A stretch of 64,000 nucleotides of DNA from Collinsella aerofaciens (lineage in GTDB: Bacteria > Actinomycetota > Coriobacteriia > Coriobacteriales > Coriobacteriaceae), in the NCBI RefSeq assembly GCF_015558785.1, contig NZ_JADMOP010000002.1, forward strand, positions 132,926 to 196,925. The letters are read 5' to 3'. The first letter of the stretch is position 1; every line of letters starts with the position of its first letter. The translations under genes and the position numbers were made by a program. Positions 17,736 to 26,073 of this stretch are shown piece after piece. The notes below the pieces were generated by a model. It saw only the letters and a list, made by a program, of their open reading frames with translations, was not told the DNA's origin and searched no databases.

Positions 17736-18623
17736 CTACCAGCTCAGCAGCTCGTAACCGTCCTCGGTCACCACGAGCTGTACCTCGCACTGGGCCGAAT
17801 CGCTACCGTCCTTGGTGCGCACACACCAGCCGTCGCCCTTGCTGATCTTAATGTCGGGCGCTCCGGCATTGACCATGGGCTCGATGGTAAAGACCATGCC
17901 CGGAGCCATAATGGTGTCCACATCGGGCGCCTCGGTGGTAAAGCCCACAAACGGGTCCTCGTGGAACTCCTTACCGATGCCGTGTCCGCCGTACTCGCGC
18001 ACCACGCTAAAACCGGCGTCCTCGACCGTCTTTTGCACGGCCTCGGCCATCACGGACAGCGGTAGCCACGGCTTGACGGCGGCCAGACCCGCCTCCACGC
18101 TGGCGCGAGTGACGTCGACTAGGCGCTGGCGCTCGGCCGAGACCTCGCCGATGCAGAACATGCGGCTCGAGTCGCTAAAGTAGCCGTCAAGAATCGTGGA
18201 ACAGTCCACGTTGATGATGTCGCCCTCGTGCAGCACGTCCGTATCACAGGGGATACCGTGGCAGACCACATCATTGATCGAGGTGCACACGCTTTTGGGG
18301 TAGCCCTCGTAGTTGAGATCGGCCGGCGTGCCACCGTGCTCGACGGTGTAGTCGTAGATCATCTGGTCGATCTGGTTGGTGGTCATGCCCGCGGCGATGT
18401 GCTCGCCTACGTAGTCGAGCACGCCCACGTTGATGGCGGCGGAGCGCTTGATGCCCTCGATATCGGCGGGCGTCTTGTAGAGCGTACGGGGCAGAACCTC
18501 CCAGCCCTCCTCCCACAGGCGCTCGAGGCGCTCGTCGAAGGCGCTGTGACATTTCTTATATTTTTTGCCGCTGCCGCACCAGCAGGCGTCGTTGCGGCCG
18601 GGTACGGGTCCTTTGTCATACAT
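17736..18623 (-). CDS. map: Type I methionine aminopeptidase with SEC-C zinc motif
   Basis: Removes the initiator methionine from new proteins. The 295-residue enzyme begins with a SEC-C zinc-binding motif (C14, C16, C25, H26), which in other proteins contacts ribosomes or SecB, then the pita-bread fold. Metal ligands are in NVDCSTILDGYFSDSSRM (two Asp), YGGHGIGKEFHEDP (His), FTIEPM (Glu) and AQCEVQLVVTE (Glu). ATG 18623 has GAAAGGAAG upstream. It is a single-gene unit with its own terminator. Confidence 0.93.
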   Translation of the reverse strand: MYDKGPVPGRNDACWCGSGKKYKKCHSAFDERLERLWEEGWEVLPRTLYKTPADIEGIKRSAAINVGVLDYVGEHIAAGMTTNQIDQMIYDYTVEHGGTPADLNYEGYPKSVCTSINDVVCHGIPCDTDVLHEGDIINVDCSTILDGYFSDSSRMFCIGEVSAERQRLVDVTRASVEAGLAAVKPWLPLSVMAEAVQKTVEDAGFSVVREYGGHGIGKEFHEDPFVGFTTEAPDVDTIMAPGMVFTIEPMVNAGAPDIKISKGDGWCVRTKDGSDSAQCEVQLVVTEDGYELLSW

Positions 18624-18675
18624 GGCTAACTTCCTTTCATCCGCAGCTAGTATAGCCCACTCACGCGTCCATAAA

Positions 18676-18742
18676 AGTTGCGGTGATATAGTTCCGATTT
18701 AAGCGGTTTAACAGCATAAACAGGAACTATATCACCGCAACT
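18676..18742. repeat. Perfect palindrome with GTTGCGGTGATATAGTTCC arms, copy 2
   Basis: Perfect 20-bp arms at 18676-18695 and 18723-18742 around 27 bp. They share arm sequence with the locus at 10297. It sits between map and the radical SAM gene, both on the minus strand. Confidence 0.8.
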
Positions 18743-18783
18743 GATGGAGCGGGGTGGCGGGCACTAGCTGCTGCGTGGTTTTG

Positions 18784-19560
18784 CTAGTAGCTCACCTGGC
18801 AGGGAATGCCGAGGGCTTGGACGCGCGCGGCGATGGCGTCGAGCACCTCGGGCGCTGCTTTGGCAAGGCCGGCGATCGGTGTCTCGCGCGCTACCGTGTA
18901 GATGGTCGCTTCTTGTGGGCGAATGCGCTCAAGCGCCGCGAGCCAGGGGGCAACGTACTCCTCGCCGGTGTTGTCGATGAGCTTGCCCTGATACTCGCCG
19001 GTCAAAAAGATCGTCTGGATAATAACGTGACCGTCAAAGCTTGCGAACGTCTCGATCTGGTGCTCTACGTCGTAGGGGCCAACGGGCTGGTCGAGCAGCT
19101 GGATAAACGCCGGGTCGACGGTATCGAGCTTAAGAATGTTGTCGTCGACCATCATGAGCGCGTCGTGCACCTCGGGACGGTCGGCGCGCGTGCCGTTGGA
19201 AAGCACGGCGATCTTGGAGTTTGGGGCAAGCTCGTCGCGCAGCGCGACGGCGCCGGCGATGGCCTGCGGAAACTCCGGTGCGGCGGTGGGCTCGCCGTTG
19301 CCTGCGAAGGTGATCACATCGGGGAGCTCGCCCTCGGCTGCCATTTCGCGCAGCTTTGCCTCGAGCGCGCCGAGTACCACGGCGGCTGTGTTGTACGGCT
19401 CATGGCAGGGGCGCTCGGCGTTGAGGCCGTTTTCGCAGTAGATGCAGTCGAACGTGCAGATTTTGCCGCTGGCCGGCATCATGTTGACGCCGAGCGAGAG
19501 ACCAAGGCGACGGCTGCGAACGGGCCCAAAGATGGGGCTGGCATTCAAAAACGTAGACAT
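18784..19560 (-). CDS. Radical SAM protein (COG0731-like)
   Basis: A 258-residue radical SAM enzyme. The cluster motif CX3CX2C is C35, C39, C42 in ICTFDCIYCEN, after the family opening FGPVRSRRLGLSLGVNMMP. FAGNGEPTAAPEFP and LSNGT are SAM-binding strands. This opening is shared with the TYW1/wyosine-related COG0731 group, but the target is unknown and the protein lacks a SPASM-type cysteine tail. Start 19560 was preferred to 19566 because GAGGAG is then 9 nt away. Divergent from the alpha/beta hydrolase. Confidence 0.8.
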   Translation of the reverse strand: MSTFLNASPIFGPVRSRRLGLSLGVNMMPASGKICTFDCIYCENGLNAERPCHEPYNTAAVVLGALEAKLREMAAEGELPDVITFAGNGEPTAAPEFPQAIAGAVALRDELAPNSKIAVLSNGTRADRPEVHDALMMVDDNILKLDTVDPAFIQLLDQPVGPYDVEHQIETFASFDGHVIIQTIFLTGEYQGKLIDNTGEEYVAPWLAALERIRPQEATIYTVARETPIAGLAKAAPEVLDAIAARVQALGIPCQVSY

Positions 19561-19785
19561 AGGCATATGCTCCTCAAGACAATTGTGCCTAAGCATAGCA
19601 TCGGCTCCAAAGCAAGGTGTGGGCTCTTGCTTTACAAGTTTCGTTTTTTCACGTCGCTCATTATGCCGTGCCATGAAAAGCCTCAGGTCGGGTACAGTTA
19701 ATCTGTTAACAAGGCGTAAGGCAATGCGGGTCCATCCAACCGCACTGACGTGCAGCTGGATGAGCATTGATGATGGGGGCACAAC

Positions 19786-20583
19786 ATGGATTTTACGGTC
19801 GAGAATGCGGGCACCACGATTGCCTGTCGCGAATATGCCGGCCCGGATGTGTCGCCTGATGCTCCTGCCTTGGTGTGCGTGCACGGCGCTTGTGTCGACG
19901 GCACATTTTTCGACGGTATCGCTTGTGAGCTCAGCCACAACTACCGCGTAATTGCCTACGACCGCCGCGGCTGCGGTGGCAGCAGCGATGCGGCAGACGG
20001 CAGCTATGATCTTGCCGCTCAGGCCGCCGACCTGCAAGCCGTGATCGAACACGTTGGCGCTCCGGCAAATGTGCTTGCGCATAGCGCCGGTACGTTGGTG
20101 GCGCTGGAGCTTCTTCGCACCGAACCCCATCTCGTCGCCCGTGCGATTCTGCATGAGCCGGCCGTGTCGGCCGAAGGCGTCGGCATGGGCGCAGCTCCGA
20201 TTTTGCTCGATATGATTGCGGCTGGAAAGGTTTCAAGGGCGCTTCGGCTTTTCTTGGGAGCTCTCGGCGACTTGGACCCCGAGGCTCCTGGGACGACCGA
20301 AGCGGAAGCCAAGCATGCCCTGCGCAATGGTCGTTGCTTTATGGCCAATGAATACGGAACAAATATGACATATGCTCCCGACTGGGAGCGCGCCCGAGAA
20401 TCAAAGGCGGTGTCGGCTGTGTTTTTGGGCGAGCTTTCGGTCGGTACACCCCGCGAGGCTGGCACGCGAGCGGCTGCCGAATATCTCGATTGCCCCCTTG
20501 TGACGATCCCGGGCGCGCATAACGGTCTGCGCGATCGCCCCGTTACGGCGGCAAACGCCGTTCGCGATGTCTTGGAGCGTTAG
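19786..20583 (+). CDS. Alpha/beta hydrolase
   Basis: A 265-residue soluble serine hydrolase. The oxyanion strand is VCVHGACVDG. The nucleophile is S100 in AHSAGT, an A-x-S-x-G elbow rather than G-x-S-x-G. The catalytic His is probably in PGAHNG near residue 246. DRRGCGGSSDA is typical of the proline iminopeptidase/haloperoxidase-like branch. Substrate unknown. A GGGG site precedes ATG 19786. No neighbour shares its strand closely enough to form an operon. Confidence 0.82.
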   Translation: MDFTVENAGTTIACREYAGPDVSPDAPALVCVHGACVDGTFFDGIACELSHNYRVIAYDRRGCGGSSDAADGSYDLAAQAADLQAVIEHVGAPANVLAHSAGTLVALELLRTEPHLVARAILHEPAVSAEGVGMGAAPILLDMIAAGKVSRALRLFLGALGDLDPEAPGTTEAEAKHALRNGRCFMANEYGTNMTYAPDWERARESKAVSAVFLGELSVGTPREAGTRAAAEYLDCPLVTIPGAHNGLRDRPVTAANAVRDVLER

Positions 20584-20794
20584 CACGCTCGATGACCTGC
20601 GGGGAGAGGGGCTGTTAGCGTTTCGTCATTGTTAACGAATGCGCCCATAACCGCGCGCCCGCGGCTCCATTACCGCCGTTTGCCAGGTCATAAAAATGTA
20701 ACGATAATCGCGCGTTTGCCTTCAGCTGTTAGATGCTACCCTTGTACCAATTGATATGCACCGTTGCCGTGCGTAACGACAGGAAGGGCCCCAT

Positions 20795-22675
20795 ATGCTC
20801 AATAATCACGAGGTCAATCTAACCGACGAGGAGGCTGCCGCCGAGGTCGCCCGCGTCGCGAAGACCTACCCCGTGGTGCGTTTGTTGTCGGCCGATCAGA
20901 TTAAGAGCGAGCCTAACTGCTTGCTCGCCGGCGATCGCTGCCCTTGTCTGCGTCAGTCGAGTCTTGAGGCCTTGGCAGGTTCCGATGATGTATCGGAGCA
21001 GCTGCTCAATGATGGTACCGAGTACCGCGCCCATCTGCGCCCTCTGAAGGTCGAGGGCAAGCCTCACGTCCTGCTGATGGTGCGTCCGATCGATGAGCAA
21101 GAGGCCGCAGAAGAGGACCTTGTCTACACCGACGTGCTGACGAGCGTGCACAATCGCCGATATTACGAGGAAAAGCTCCGAAGCGCCCGCATGAATGCCG
21201 GCGTTGCGATGATCGACCTTGATGATTTTAGGGTCTTCAACGACACGTGTGGCCGTCATGCCGGCGACCTTGCGCTCGGTGCTGTGGCGACAGCCATACG
21301 CAGCGGAATTCGTTCGACTGACGAGCTTGTGCGCTATGGCTGCGACAAGTTTGTGGTCGTCATGCCCAATATTCCCTCCGATGACTTCACCCGTCGCCTG
21401 CATCAGGTATCCGATGCCGTTCATTCCACGATTATTCCGGGCCATGAGTACGTGAGCTTGACGGCATGTGTTGGTGGCGTTCGTATTCATGGCGAGACGG
21501 TCGATGGGGGCGTTGGCCGCGCTGTCCAGTTACTGAGCCGCGCTAAGGCAAAAGCCGGTACGGTCGTGACCGATGCCGATTCCATCGAGGCCTTCCAAAG
21601 CGAAAAGCCATTGGTGCTTATCGCCGATGACTCCGAGATGAACCGAGCCATTCTCAACGAGATGCTCAAGGACGAGTATTGCATCCTCGAGGCCGACAAC
21701 GGTCGTACGGCGCTCGACATGGTCGACCGCTATGGCGATGAGTTGTCGCTCGTGCTGCTGGACATTGTCATGCCGGGCATAAGTGGCTTTGAGGTGCTGG
21801 CCGATCTGTCGCGCCGATCGGGTATCGATAATCTGCCTGTCATCATGATTTCGAGCGAAGATTCCGATGATGCGGTTTTGCGCGCGTACGAGCTGGGCGC
21901 CTCGGACTATATCAACCGCCCGTTTGACTCCCGTGTCGTGCGCCGCCGTGTAAGCAACACCATCCGCCTATACGCCAAACAGCGCCGCCTGACGAACCTG
22001 CTGTCCCAGCAGTACAACGAGCGCGTCAAGAACAGTCGCATGCTCATCGACATCATGGCCGGCGTCATGGAGCTTCGCAACGGCGAGAGCGGCAGGCACG
22101 TTACGAACATCGAAAAGCTGACCGAGCTGCTGCTTGGCTGTCTGGTCCAGCGTAGCGGCGCGATCTCCCTCGACAATGAGGAGCGCTCCACGATCGCCCT
22201 GGCTTCGGCGCTGCACGATATCGGCAAGATGTCGATTGACGATGCGATTCTCAACAAACCCGGACGCCTTACGCCCGAGGAATTCGAGATTATGAAGACG
22301 CATACCACGATCGGCGCCGACATGTTGCTTGAGCTGGGTAGCCATCACGCCGGCAATGCGCTTATGGAATATGCGTACCAGATTGCGCGTTGGCATCACG
22401 AGCGCTGGGACGGCAAGGGGTATCCCGATGGCCTTAAGGGCGACGAAATTCCCATTGCCGCACAGGTGGTTTCGGTGGCCGACGTGTACGATGCGCTGAC
22501 GAGCGTGCGCGTGTACAAGGATGCCATCCCGCACGAGGAGGCTATCCAGATGATCCTGGACGGTAAGTGCGGTACCTTTAACCCGCTGCTTCTCGATTGC
22601 CTGCTCGAGGTGCAGGACCAAATTGCCGAGACGTTGGCACGCCCCGCTGACGTCGTCGCGTTTCCCACGATTTAG
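20795..22675 (+). CDS. Response regulator: degenerate GGDEF, REC, HD-GYP
   Basis: A 626-residue signalling protein. A roughly 100-residue N-terminal sensor-like region with Cys (CLLAGDRCPC) is followed by a GGDEF domain (about 110-260) whose signature is YGCDKF, so it is probably catalytically dead. A REC domain follows (about 275-390, phospho-Asp in VLLDIVMPG), then an HD-GYP domain (about 425-600) with ALHDIGK and HHERWDGKGYP intact. HD-GYP domains hydrolyse cyclic-di-GMP or cGAMP. The REC domain implies phosphorelay input, and the HPt gene 23 bp downstream is the obvious partner. No histidine kinase is visible nearby. Confidence 0.9.
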   Translation: MLNNHEVNLTDEEAAAEVARVAKTYPVVRLLSADQIKSEPNCLLAGDRCPCLRQSSLEALAGSDDVSEQLLNDGTEYRAHLRPLKVEGKPHVLLMVRPIDEQEAAEEDLVYTDVLTSVHNRRYYEEKLRSARMNAGVAMIDLDDFRVFNDTCGRHAGDLALGAVATAIRSGIRSTDELVRYGCDKFVVVMPNIPSDDFTRRLHQVSDAVHSTIIPGHEYVSLTACVGGVRIHGETVDGGVGRAVQLLSRAKAKAGTVVTDADSIEAFQSEKPLVLIADDSEMNRAILNEMLKDEYCILEADNGRTALDMVDRYGDELSLVLLDIVMPGISGFEVLADLSRRSGIDNLPVIMISSEDSDDAVLRAYELGASDYINRPFDSRVVRRRVSNTIRLYAKQRRLTNLLSQQYNERVKNSRMLIDIMAGVMELRNGESGRHVTNIEKLTELLLGCLVQRSGAISLDNEERSTIALASALHDIGKMSIDDAILNKPGRLTPEEFEIMKTHTTIGADMLLELGSHHAGNALMEYAYQIARWHHERWDGKGYPDGLKGDEIPIAAQVVSVADVYDALTSVRVYKDAIPHEEAIQMILDGKCGTFNPLLLDCLLEVQDQIAETLARPADVVAFPTI

Positions 22676-22698
22676 TTTGACCAAAGGAGTTTTAACCC

Positions 22699-23055
22699 AT
22701 GATTTCCATGCGTGAGGCGTATGAGAAGATCGGCGCTAATTATGATGACGCGTGTGCTCGGCTGATGGGCGGGGAAATGCTTGCCCGCTTTGCCCTCAAG
22801 TTTTTAGATGACGAGAGCATGGACAGGTTGGAGGCTGCCATGGCGGCAGGAGACGCCGAGGAAGCGTTTATGGCAGCGCACACGCTCAAGGGCGTGAGCC
22901 AGAACCTGGGATTCGATAATCTGTACGAGCCGGCGGTCGTGGTGACCGAAGCGCTGCGCGGCGCCGATGCCGTTGACGGCGCTCGCGAGGGAATGCATGC
23001 GTTGCAGCAGCAATATGCGGCTACGATGTCGGCCCTGCGCGAGGCGGCCGAATAA
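22699..23055 (+). CDS. HPt phosphotransfer protein
   Basis: A 118-residue stand-alone histidine phosphotransfer domain. The phosphorylated His is H61 in AAHTLKGVSQNLGF, the classical HPt motif. It is 23 bp downstream of the REC/HD-GYP gene with an AAAGGAG site, so the two form an operon. It should shuttle phosphate between the upstream REC domain and a kinase encoded elsewhere. Confidence 0.88.
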   Translation: MISMREAYEKIGANYDDACARLMGGEMLARFALKFLDDESMDRLEAAMAAGDAEEAFMAAHTLKGVSQNLGFDNLYEPAVVVTEALRGADAVDGAREGMHALQQQYAATMSALREAAE

Positions 23056-23079
23056 GAGCTTGCGAGCCTTGATGACTAT

Positions 23080-23143
23080 GAGAGTGGATAATCTCCCGTT
23101 TTAGGCCCGGTGGTGGCCTCGAAGTGGGAGATTATCCACTCTC
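23080..23143. repeat. 18-bp-arm palindrome
   Basis: Perfect arms GAGAGTGGATAATCTCCC (23080-23097) and its complement (23126-23143) around 28 bp. A partial third copy, TCCACTCTCACCC, follows near 23163. It may terminate the HPt operon, but there is no T-tract. Confidence 0.7.
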
Positions 23144-23232
23144 GTTCGATACGTGTCCAAAAATCCACTCTCACCCCTTCTGATTAGTGAATGGGCTATG
23201 CGCACTGGCGGGGCTTTCCGCATGCAATCAAT

Positions 23233-23264
23233 ATCGTTGTTCGATAAACTGTTCGAATAACGAT
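23233..23264. promoter_or_regulatory. Candidate operator of the DUF2975/XRE pair
   Basis: An imperfect 16+16 palindrome (12 of 16 positions matching) with ends ATCGTT/AACGAT, about 20 bp before the DUF2975 start. It contains TCGATAAAC at 23241-23249, which recurs at 24280-24288 in the RiPP promoter. Confidence 0.5.
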
Positions 23265-23285
23265 AGAGTCGATGAGGGTGAGTGT

Positions 23286-23846
23286 ATGTCTAACAGCGTT
23301 CAGCGTATGGCCAAAGCGGGCGAAAATATCAGGAAGCTTGGCTTTTGCATGGCAGCCGTTTTTGCAGGGATGCTCGTCGCTTTTGCCGCGTTGGTTGTTT
23401 ACGTGATCTGGTATGCGGTTGCAAACGTTGCTTCTGTCGATTCTTTCGGCGTCGTGACGCTTCTCGATGGCGGGTGCATCGTTATCCCAAGCGGACTGTG
23501 CCTGGCACTCGTCGTGGGTATTTCGCTTGTCGTTCTGTGTGGGATCAGCCGTAACATCTCGCGAGGCGTCTCGCCCTTTACCAAGACGCATGTGCGGCTT
23601 ATCCGTGTTCTTGCGCTTGCCTTTGCTGTTAACGCCGCGGTTTCGCTTATTGGTGCCTACGGATCGGTCAATCTTACCATTGGTGGGCTGGAGCTTTACG
23701 TCGTGCCTCATTCCTTCGTTATTGAGATTTGCCAAGGCGTTGCCTTTGATGCGGGGTCGCTTATCGGCGCGGCTGTCTGTCTGTGTATCTCGGTGATCTG
23801 GAGTTATGCCTCGCTGCTCCAAGAGCAGTCTGACGAGCTTGTGTAG
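23286..23846 (+). CDS. DUF2975 membrane protein
   Basis: A 186-residue integral membrane protein with about four hydrophobic segments (MAAVFAGMLVAFAALVVYVIW; GLCLALVVGISLVVLCGI; LALAFAVNAAVSLIGAY; GAAVCLCISVIWSYASLL). RNISRGVSPFTKTHVRLIRV between segments two and three is the DUF2975 core. These proteins are usually encoded beside a YozG-like XRE regulator, exactly as here, and are thought to control that regulator's activity. Start ATG 23286 was chosen over an upstream in-frame start because the candidate operator lies between them. Confidence 0.8.
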   Translation: MSNSVQRMAKAGENIRKLGFCMAAVFAGMLVAFAALVVYVIWYAVANVASVDSFGVVTLLDGGCIVIPSGLCLALVVGISLVVLCGISRNISRGVSPFTKTHVRLIRVLALAFAVNAAVSLIGAYGSVNLTIGGLELYVVPHSFVIEICQGVAFDAGSLIGAAVCLCISVIWSYASLLQEQSDELV

Positions 23847-23854
23847 GAGGAAGC

Positions 23855-24184
23855 ATGAGCTATCTCATCATCGAGCTTGAGACGCAGCTGCTTAAGACCG
23901 GAAAGACCAGTGCTGATCTGATTCGTGCCACGGGGCATACTCCGGCTAATATTTCTAAGCTAAGAAACGGAAAAATTAAAGCTATTCGCCTTAAGACGCT
24001 TCTCGATATTTGCGATGAACTTGACTGTCAACCGGGAGATATTATTCGGCGGGTGAGTGAGAAAGAGCTTGAGGAGCTTATTGTTGAGCGTGCAAAAAAT
24101 GTCGTGAGACAGATGCGGAATGGTGGAGGCAATGAGTCGTCGCTTCCGACATCAGTCTTTGCTGTAGATTTGAGCGACGAGTAG
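23855..24184 (+). CDS. YozG-like XRE transcriptional regulator
   Basis: A 109-residue DNA-binding protein with a single XRE helix-turn-helix (about 10-65: TSADLIRATGHTPANISKLRNGKIKAIRLKTLLDICDELDCQPGDII). The C-terminal 40 residues are charged and may dimerise. It follows the DUF2975 gene by 8 bp with a GGAGGAA site, so the two are co-translated. It lies directly before the low-GC RiPP cluster and is a candidate regulator of it. Confidence 0.85.
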   Translation: MSYLIIELETQLLKTGKTSADLIRATGHTPANISKLRNGKIKAIRLKTLLDICDELDCQPGDIIRRVSEKELEELIVERAKNVVRQMRNGGGNESSLPTSVFAVDLSDE

Positions 24185-24219
24185 CATATAGCGAGCAGCT
24201 AAAACGAGATATTGGTGTG

Positions 24220-24254
24220 ATGGGGCCCGTGTCTAGCGCGGGCCCCATCTCTTT
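24220..24254 (+). terminator. Terminator after the XRE gene
   Basis: A 10-bp stem ATGGGGCCCG/CGGGCCCCAT with a 9-nt loop, then CTCTTTAAATTA. It separates the regulator operon from the RiPP cluster. Confidence 0.8.
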
Positions 24255-24262
24255 AAATTATC

Positions 24263-24290
24263 TTGACAAATATAAGTTATCGATAAACAA
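24263..24290 (+). promoter_or_regulatory. Probable promoter of the RiPP precursor
   Basis: A consensus -35 TTGACA (24263-24268) is followed by an AT-rich stretch with TAAACAAT as a possible -10 about 15 nt later, overlapping a TTATCGATAA palindrome (24278-24287). The TCGATAAAC word is shared with the DUF2975 operator. AAAGGAGG follows before the precursor ATG. Confidence 0.55.
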
Positions 24291-24329
24291 TAACACAAAG
24301 TAAAAGCGATAATAGAAAGGAGGAACGAT

Positions 24330-24458
24330 ATGAGCTGGATTGTCAAACCGAGTTATGTGGACCCCGGTGGTGGGTGCAACGGTTACTGCAAGACATTCTG
24401 TGGAGCACGCACTTGCGTCAATAACTGCAGCAAAAACTTCTGTTTAGTTAATCTCTAG
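24330..24458 (+). CDS. Six-cysteine RiPP precursor peptide
   Basis: A 42-residue peptide, MSWIVKPSYVDPGGG followed by a core with Cys at 16, 20, 24, 29, 33 and 38 (spacing C-x3-C-x3-C-x4-C-x3-C-x4-C). It starts at ATG 24330 behind a perfect AAAGGAGG. The GGG at 13-15 may mark a short leader/core boundary. Next come immunity-like ABC genes, a radical SAM/SPASM maturase and an ABC exporter. A small Cys-rich peptide with a SPASM maturase is the layout of thioether RiPPs (sactipeptides and ranthipeptides such as SCIFF). The Cys spacing differs from the SCIFF consensus as I recall it, and I cannot assign a named family. Confidence 0.85.
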   Translation: MSWIVKPSYVDPGGGCNGYCKTFCGARTCVNNCSKNFCLVNL

Positions 24459-24466
24459 CAGTTGCG

Positions 24467-24503
24467 GCTGCTGCCAGGCGACAGTCTGGCAGCAGCGGTT
24501 TTG
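24467..24503 (+). terminator. Attenuator hairpin after the precursor gene
   Basis: An 11-bp perfect stem GCTGCTGCCAG/CTGGCAGCAGC with an 8-nt loop, then GGTTTTGC, starting 8 nt past the precursor stop. A partial terminator here would give more peptide mRNA than transporter or maturase mRNA, as is usual in RiPP operons. Confidence 0.75.
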
Positions 24504-24526
24504 CTATCAAGCAGAACGGGAGGCCA

Positions 24527-25252
24527 ATGAGTGCATCAGCGATAAAGCTATCAAAGGTGTCAAAGCGCTACGGGAAACGGTGCGTTTTGCATGACGTTTC
24601 CTTCGAGGTGCATCAGTCTGAGCTCTGTGCCCTTGTCGGTGCAAACGGTGCGGGCAAAAGCACGCTTATTAAAATCGTCTTGGGCCTCTGCGAGCCATCG
24701 TCGGGGAGCGTGGAGCTCTTTGGAGGCAAATCAAAAAGAGAGCTTGGCTTGATGCGGACGCGTGTCGGCTATGTGCCAGATTCCAGCGGAGCATACCAAT
24801 CCCTCAGTGCGGTTGAGAATCTCCAAATCCGATGTTTGGAATGGGGGCTTGATGCGAATCGTGAGATTCCTCGCGTTTTGAGCCTAGTCGGGCTGGACGT
24901 CGAAGAGAAAAAGAGCGTGAGCAGTTTTTCTCTGGGAATGAAACGGCGGCTGGATATAGCTACGGCTTTGTTGGGTGACACTGATCTGCTTATTTTTGAT
25001 GAGCCAGCAAACGGGTTGGACCCGCTGGGCATCGAGAGTATATGGGCCCTTATCGGTCGATTGAATCGAGAACAGGGTAAGACCATGCTCATCTCTAGCC
25101 ATGATTTGGATGAGTTGGCATCGGTTGCAACAAGCTGCCTGTTTCTTCATGACGGCGAACTGCTGAAAAAGGAATCGATGGACGTCATAAGGGATGAGGC
25201 GTCGTCCCTAAAAGAGTATTACAGGCGCTTGATGAAGGCGGTCTCGCTATGA
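24527..25252 (+). CDS. ABC-2 transporter ATPase, probable RiPP immunity
   Basis: A 241-residue ATPase with Walker A GANGAGKST (38-46), signature SFSLGMKRR and Walker B LLIFDEPANGLDP. The LGMKRR signature and the NGLDP ending place it with CcmA/LanF-type ATPases of ABC-2 exporters. It overlaps the next permease gene by 4 bp, and two permeases follow, giving the LanFEG-like layout that protects producers of bacteriocins. Role in immunity is inferred from context. Codon use is AT-richer than in flanking genes. Confidence 0.85.
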   Translation: MSASAIKLSKVSKRYGKRCVLHDVSFEVHQSELCALVGANGAGKSTLIKIVLGLCEPSSGSVELFGGKSKRELGLMRTRVGYVPDSSGAYQSLSAVENLQIRCLEWGLDANREIPRVLSLVGLDVEEKKSVSSFSLGMKRRLDIATALLGDTDLLIFDEPANGLDPLGIESIWALIGRLNREQGKTMLISSHDLDELASVATSCLFLHDGELLKKESMDVIRDEASSLKEYYRRLMKAVSL

Positions 25253-26073
25253 AGCGGGCGATCCATCCCATAAAGGCAGATATGATGCGTTTGCACAGGA
25301 TGTTTCCGGCGAAGTTTGGTCTTGCGCTTATGCTGGCGTTCGGCCTTCTCTTCGGCATCTTTCTAAAAAACGGAACAACGTTGCTCGCCTTTGGCAATAG
25401 CGTTTTTGGGGAGGATATTGGCTTCTGCTGGAATGTAATCGATCCTTCTGCACCCGATGAGTCCCTTGTGCGCAGTGCTTTTGCCGGCACCTCTCTGTTC
25501 GTTCCGCTCATCGTTTGCCTGGCGATTTTACAGGAGCGCGGCTATGAAGAGGGATACCGAATTTCTTCAGCAAGAGGTCTTGCCTGCTTTAACGGGGCTC
25601 TGGCACATGTACTTTCGTCTGCTTTAATAATTGGCGCAGCATATAGTGCGCTTTGCCTTCTTCTGTTTGCAATAGCGATAACACGTGGAGGGCAAAACTA
25701 TGCGTATAGCATGCTGGCTGCATTTTTGCCCGCGATGATGATTAACGCCGTATTGGTGATATCGGTTGCGTTGGAGACGGTGACCATCTATCGGATTACA
25801 GGCAGCGCCGTATTGAGCGGGGCTGTGGTAATAATCGGATTTGTCATGAGCTTGACGCTCTACGGAACTTACCTTCAGACACCCATACCGTCCTTGCGAT
25901 GGATCTTCTTTCTTCCGGGGCCGTACCTTGGAGTCGGATGTGCCCTTGGGTATAGCGATATGGGGCAGCTGACGCTTCTGGGATATGGCGTGGCAGCCAG
26001 CTGTCTATCGGTATTGATTTACGCTCTCTTGAGCTTTCGCGCTGGGGGTGTGCTCAATGGCTCGTCAGATTAA
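25249..26073 (+). CDS. ABC-2 type permease 1, probable immunity
   Basis: A 274-residue membrane protein with about six hydrophobic segments, starting with a short cytoplasmic N-terminus (HPIKADMMRLHRMF), then FGLALMLAFGLLFGIFL. Acidic and charged loops lie between segments 1 and 2, as in LanE/G-type permeases. The start overlaps the ATPase stop by 4 bp and the end overlaps the next gene by 17 bp, so the three are tightly coupled. No specific substrate motif is visible. Confidence 0.75.
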   Translation: MKRAIHPIKADMMRLHRMFPAKFGLALMLAFGLLFGIFLKNGTTLLAFGNSVFGEDIGFCWNVIDPSAPDESLVRSAFAGTSLFVPLIVCLAILQERGYEEGYRISSARGLACFNGALAHVLSSALIIGAAYSALCLLLFAIAITRGGQNYAYSMLAAFLPAMMINAVLVISVALETVTIYRITGSAVLSGAVVIIGFVMSLTLYGTYLQTPIPSLRWIFFLPGPYLGVGCALGYSDMGQLTLLGYGVAASCLSVLIYALLSFRAGGVLNGSSD

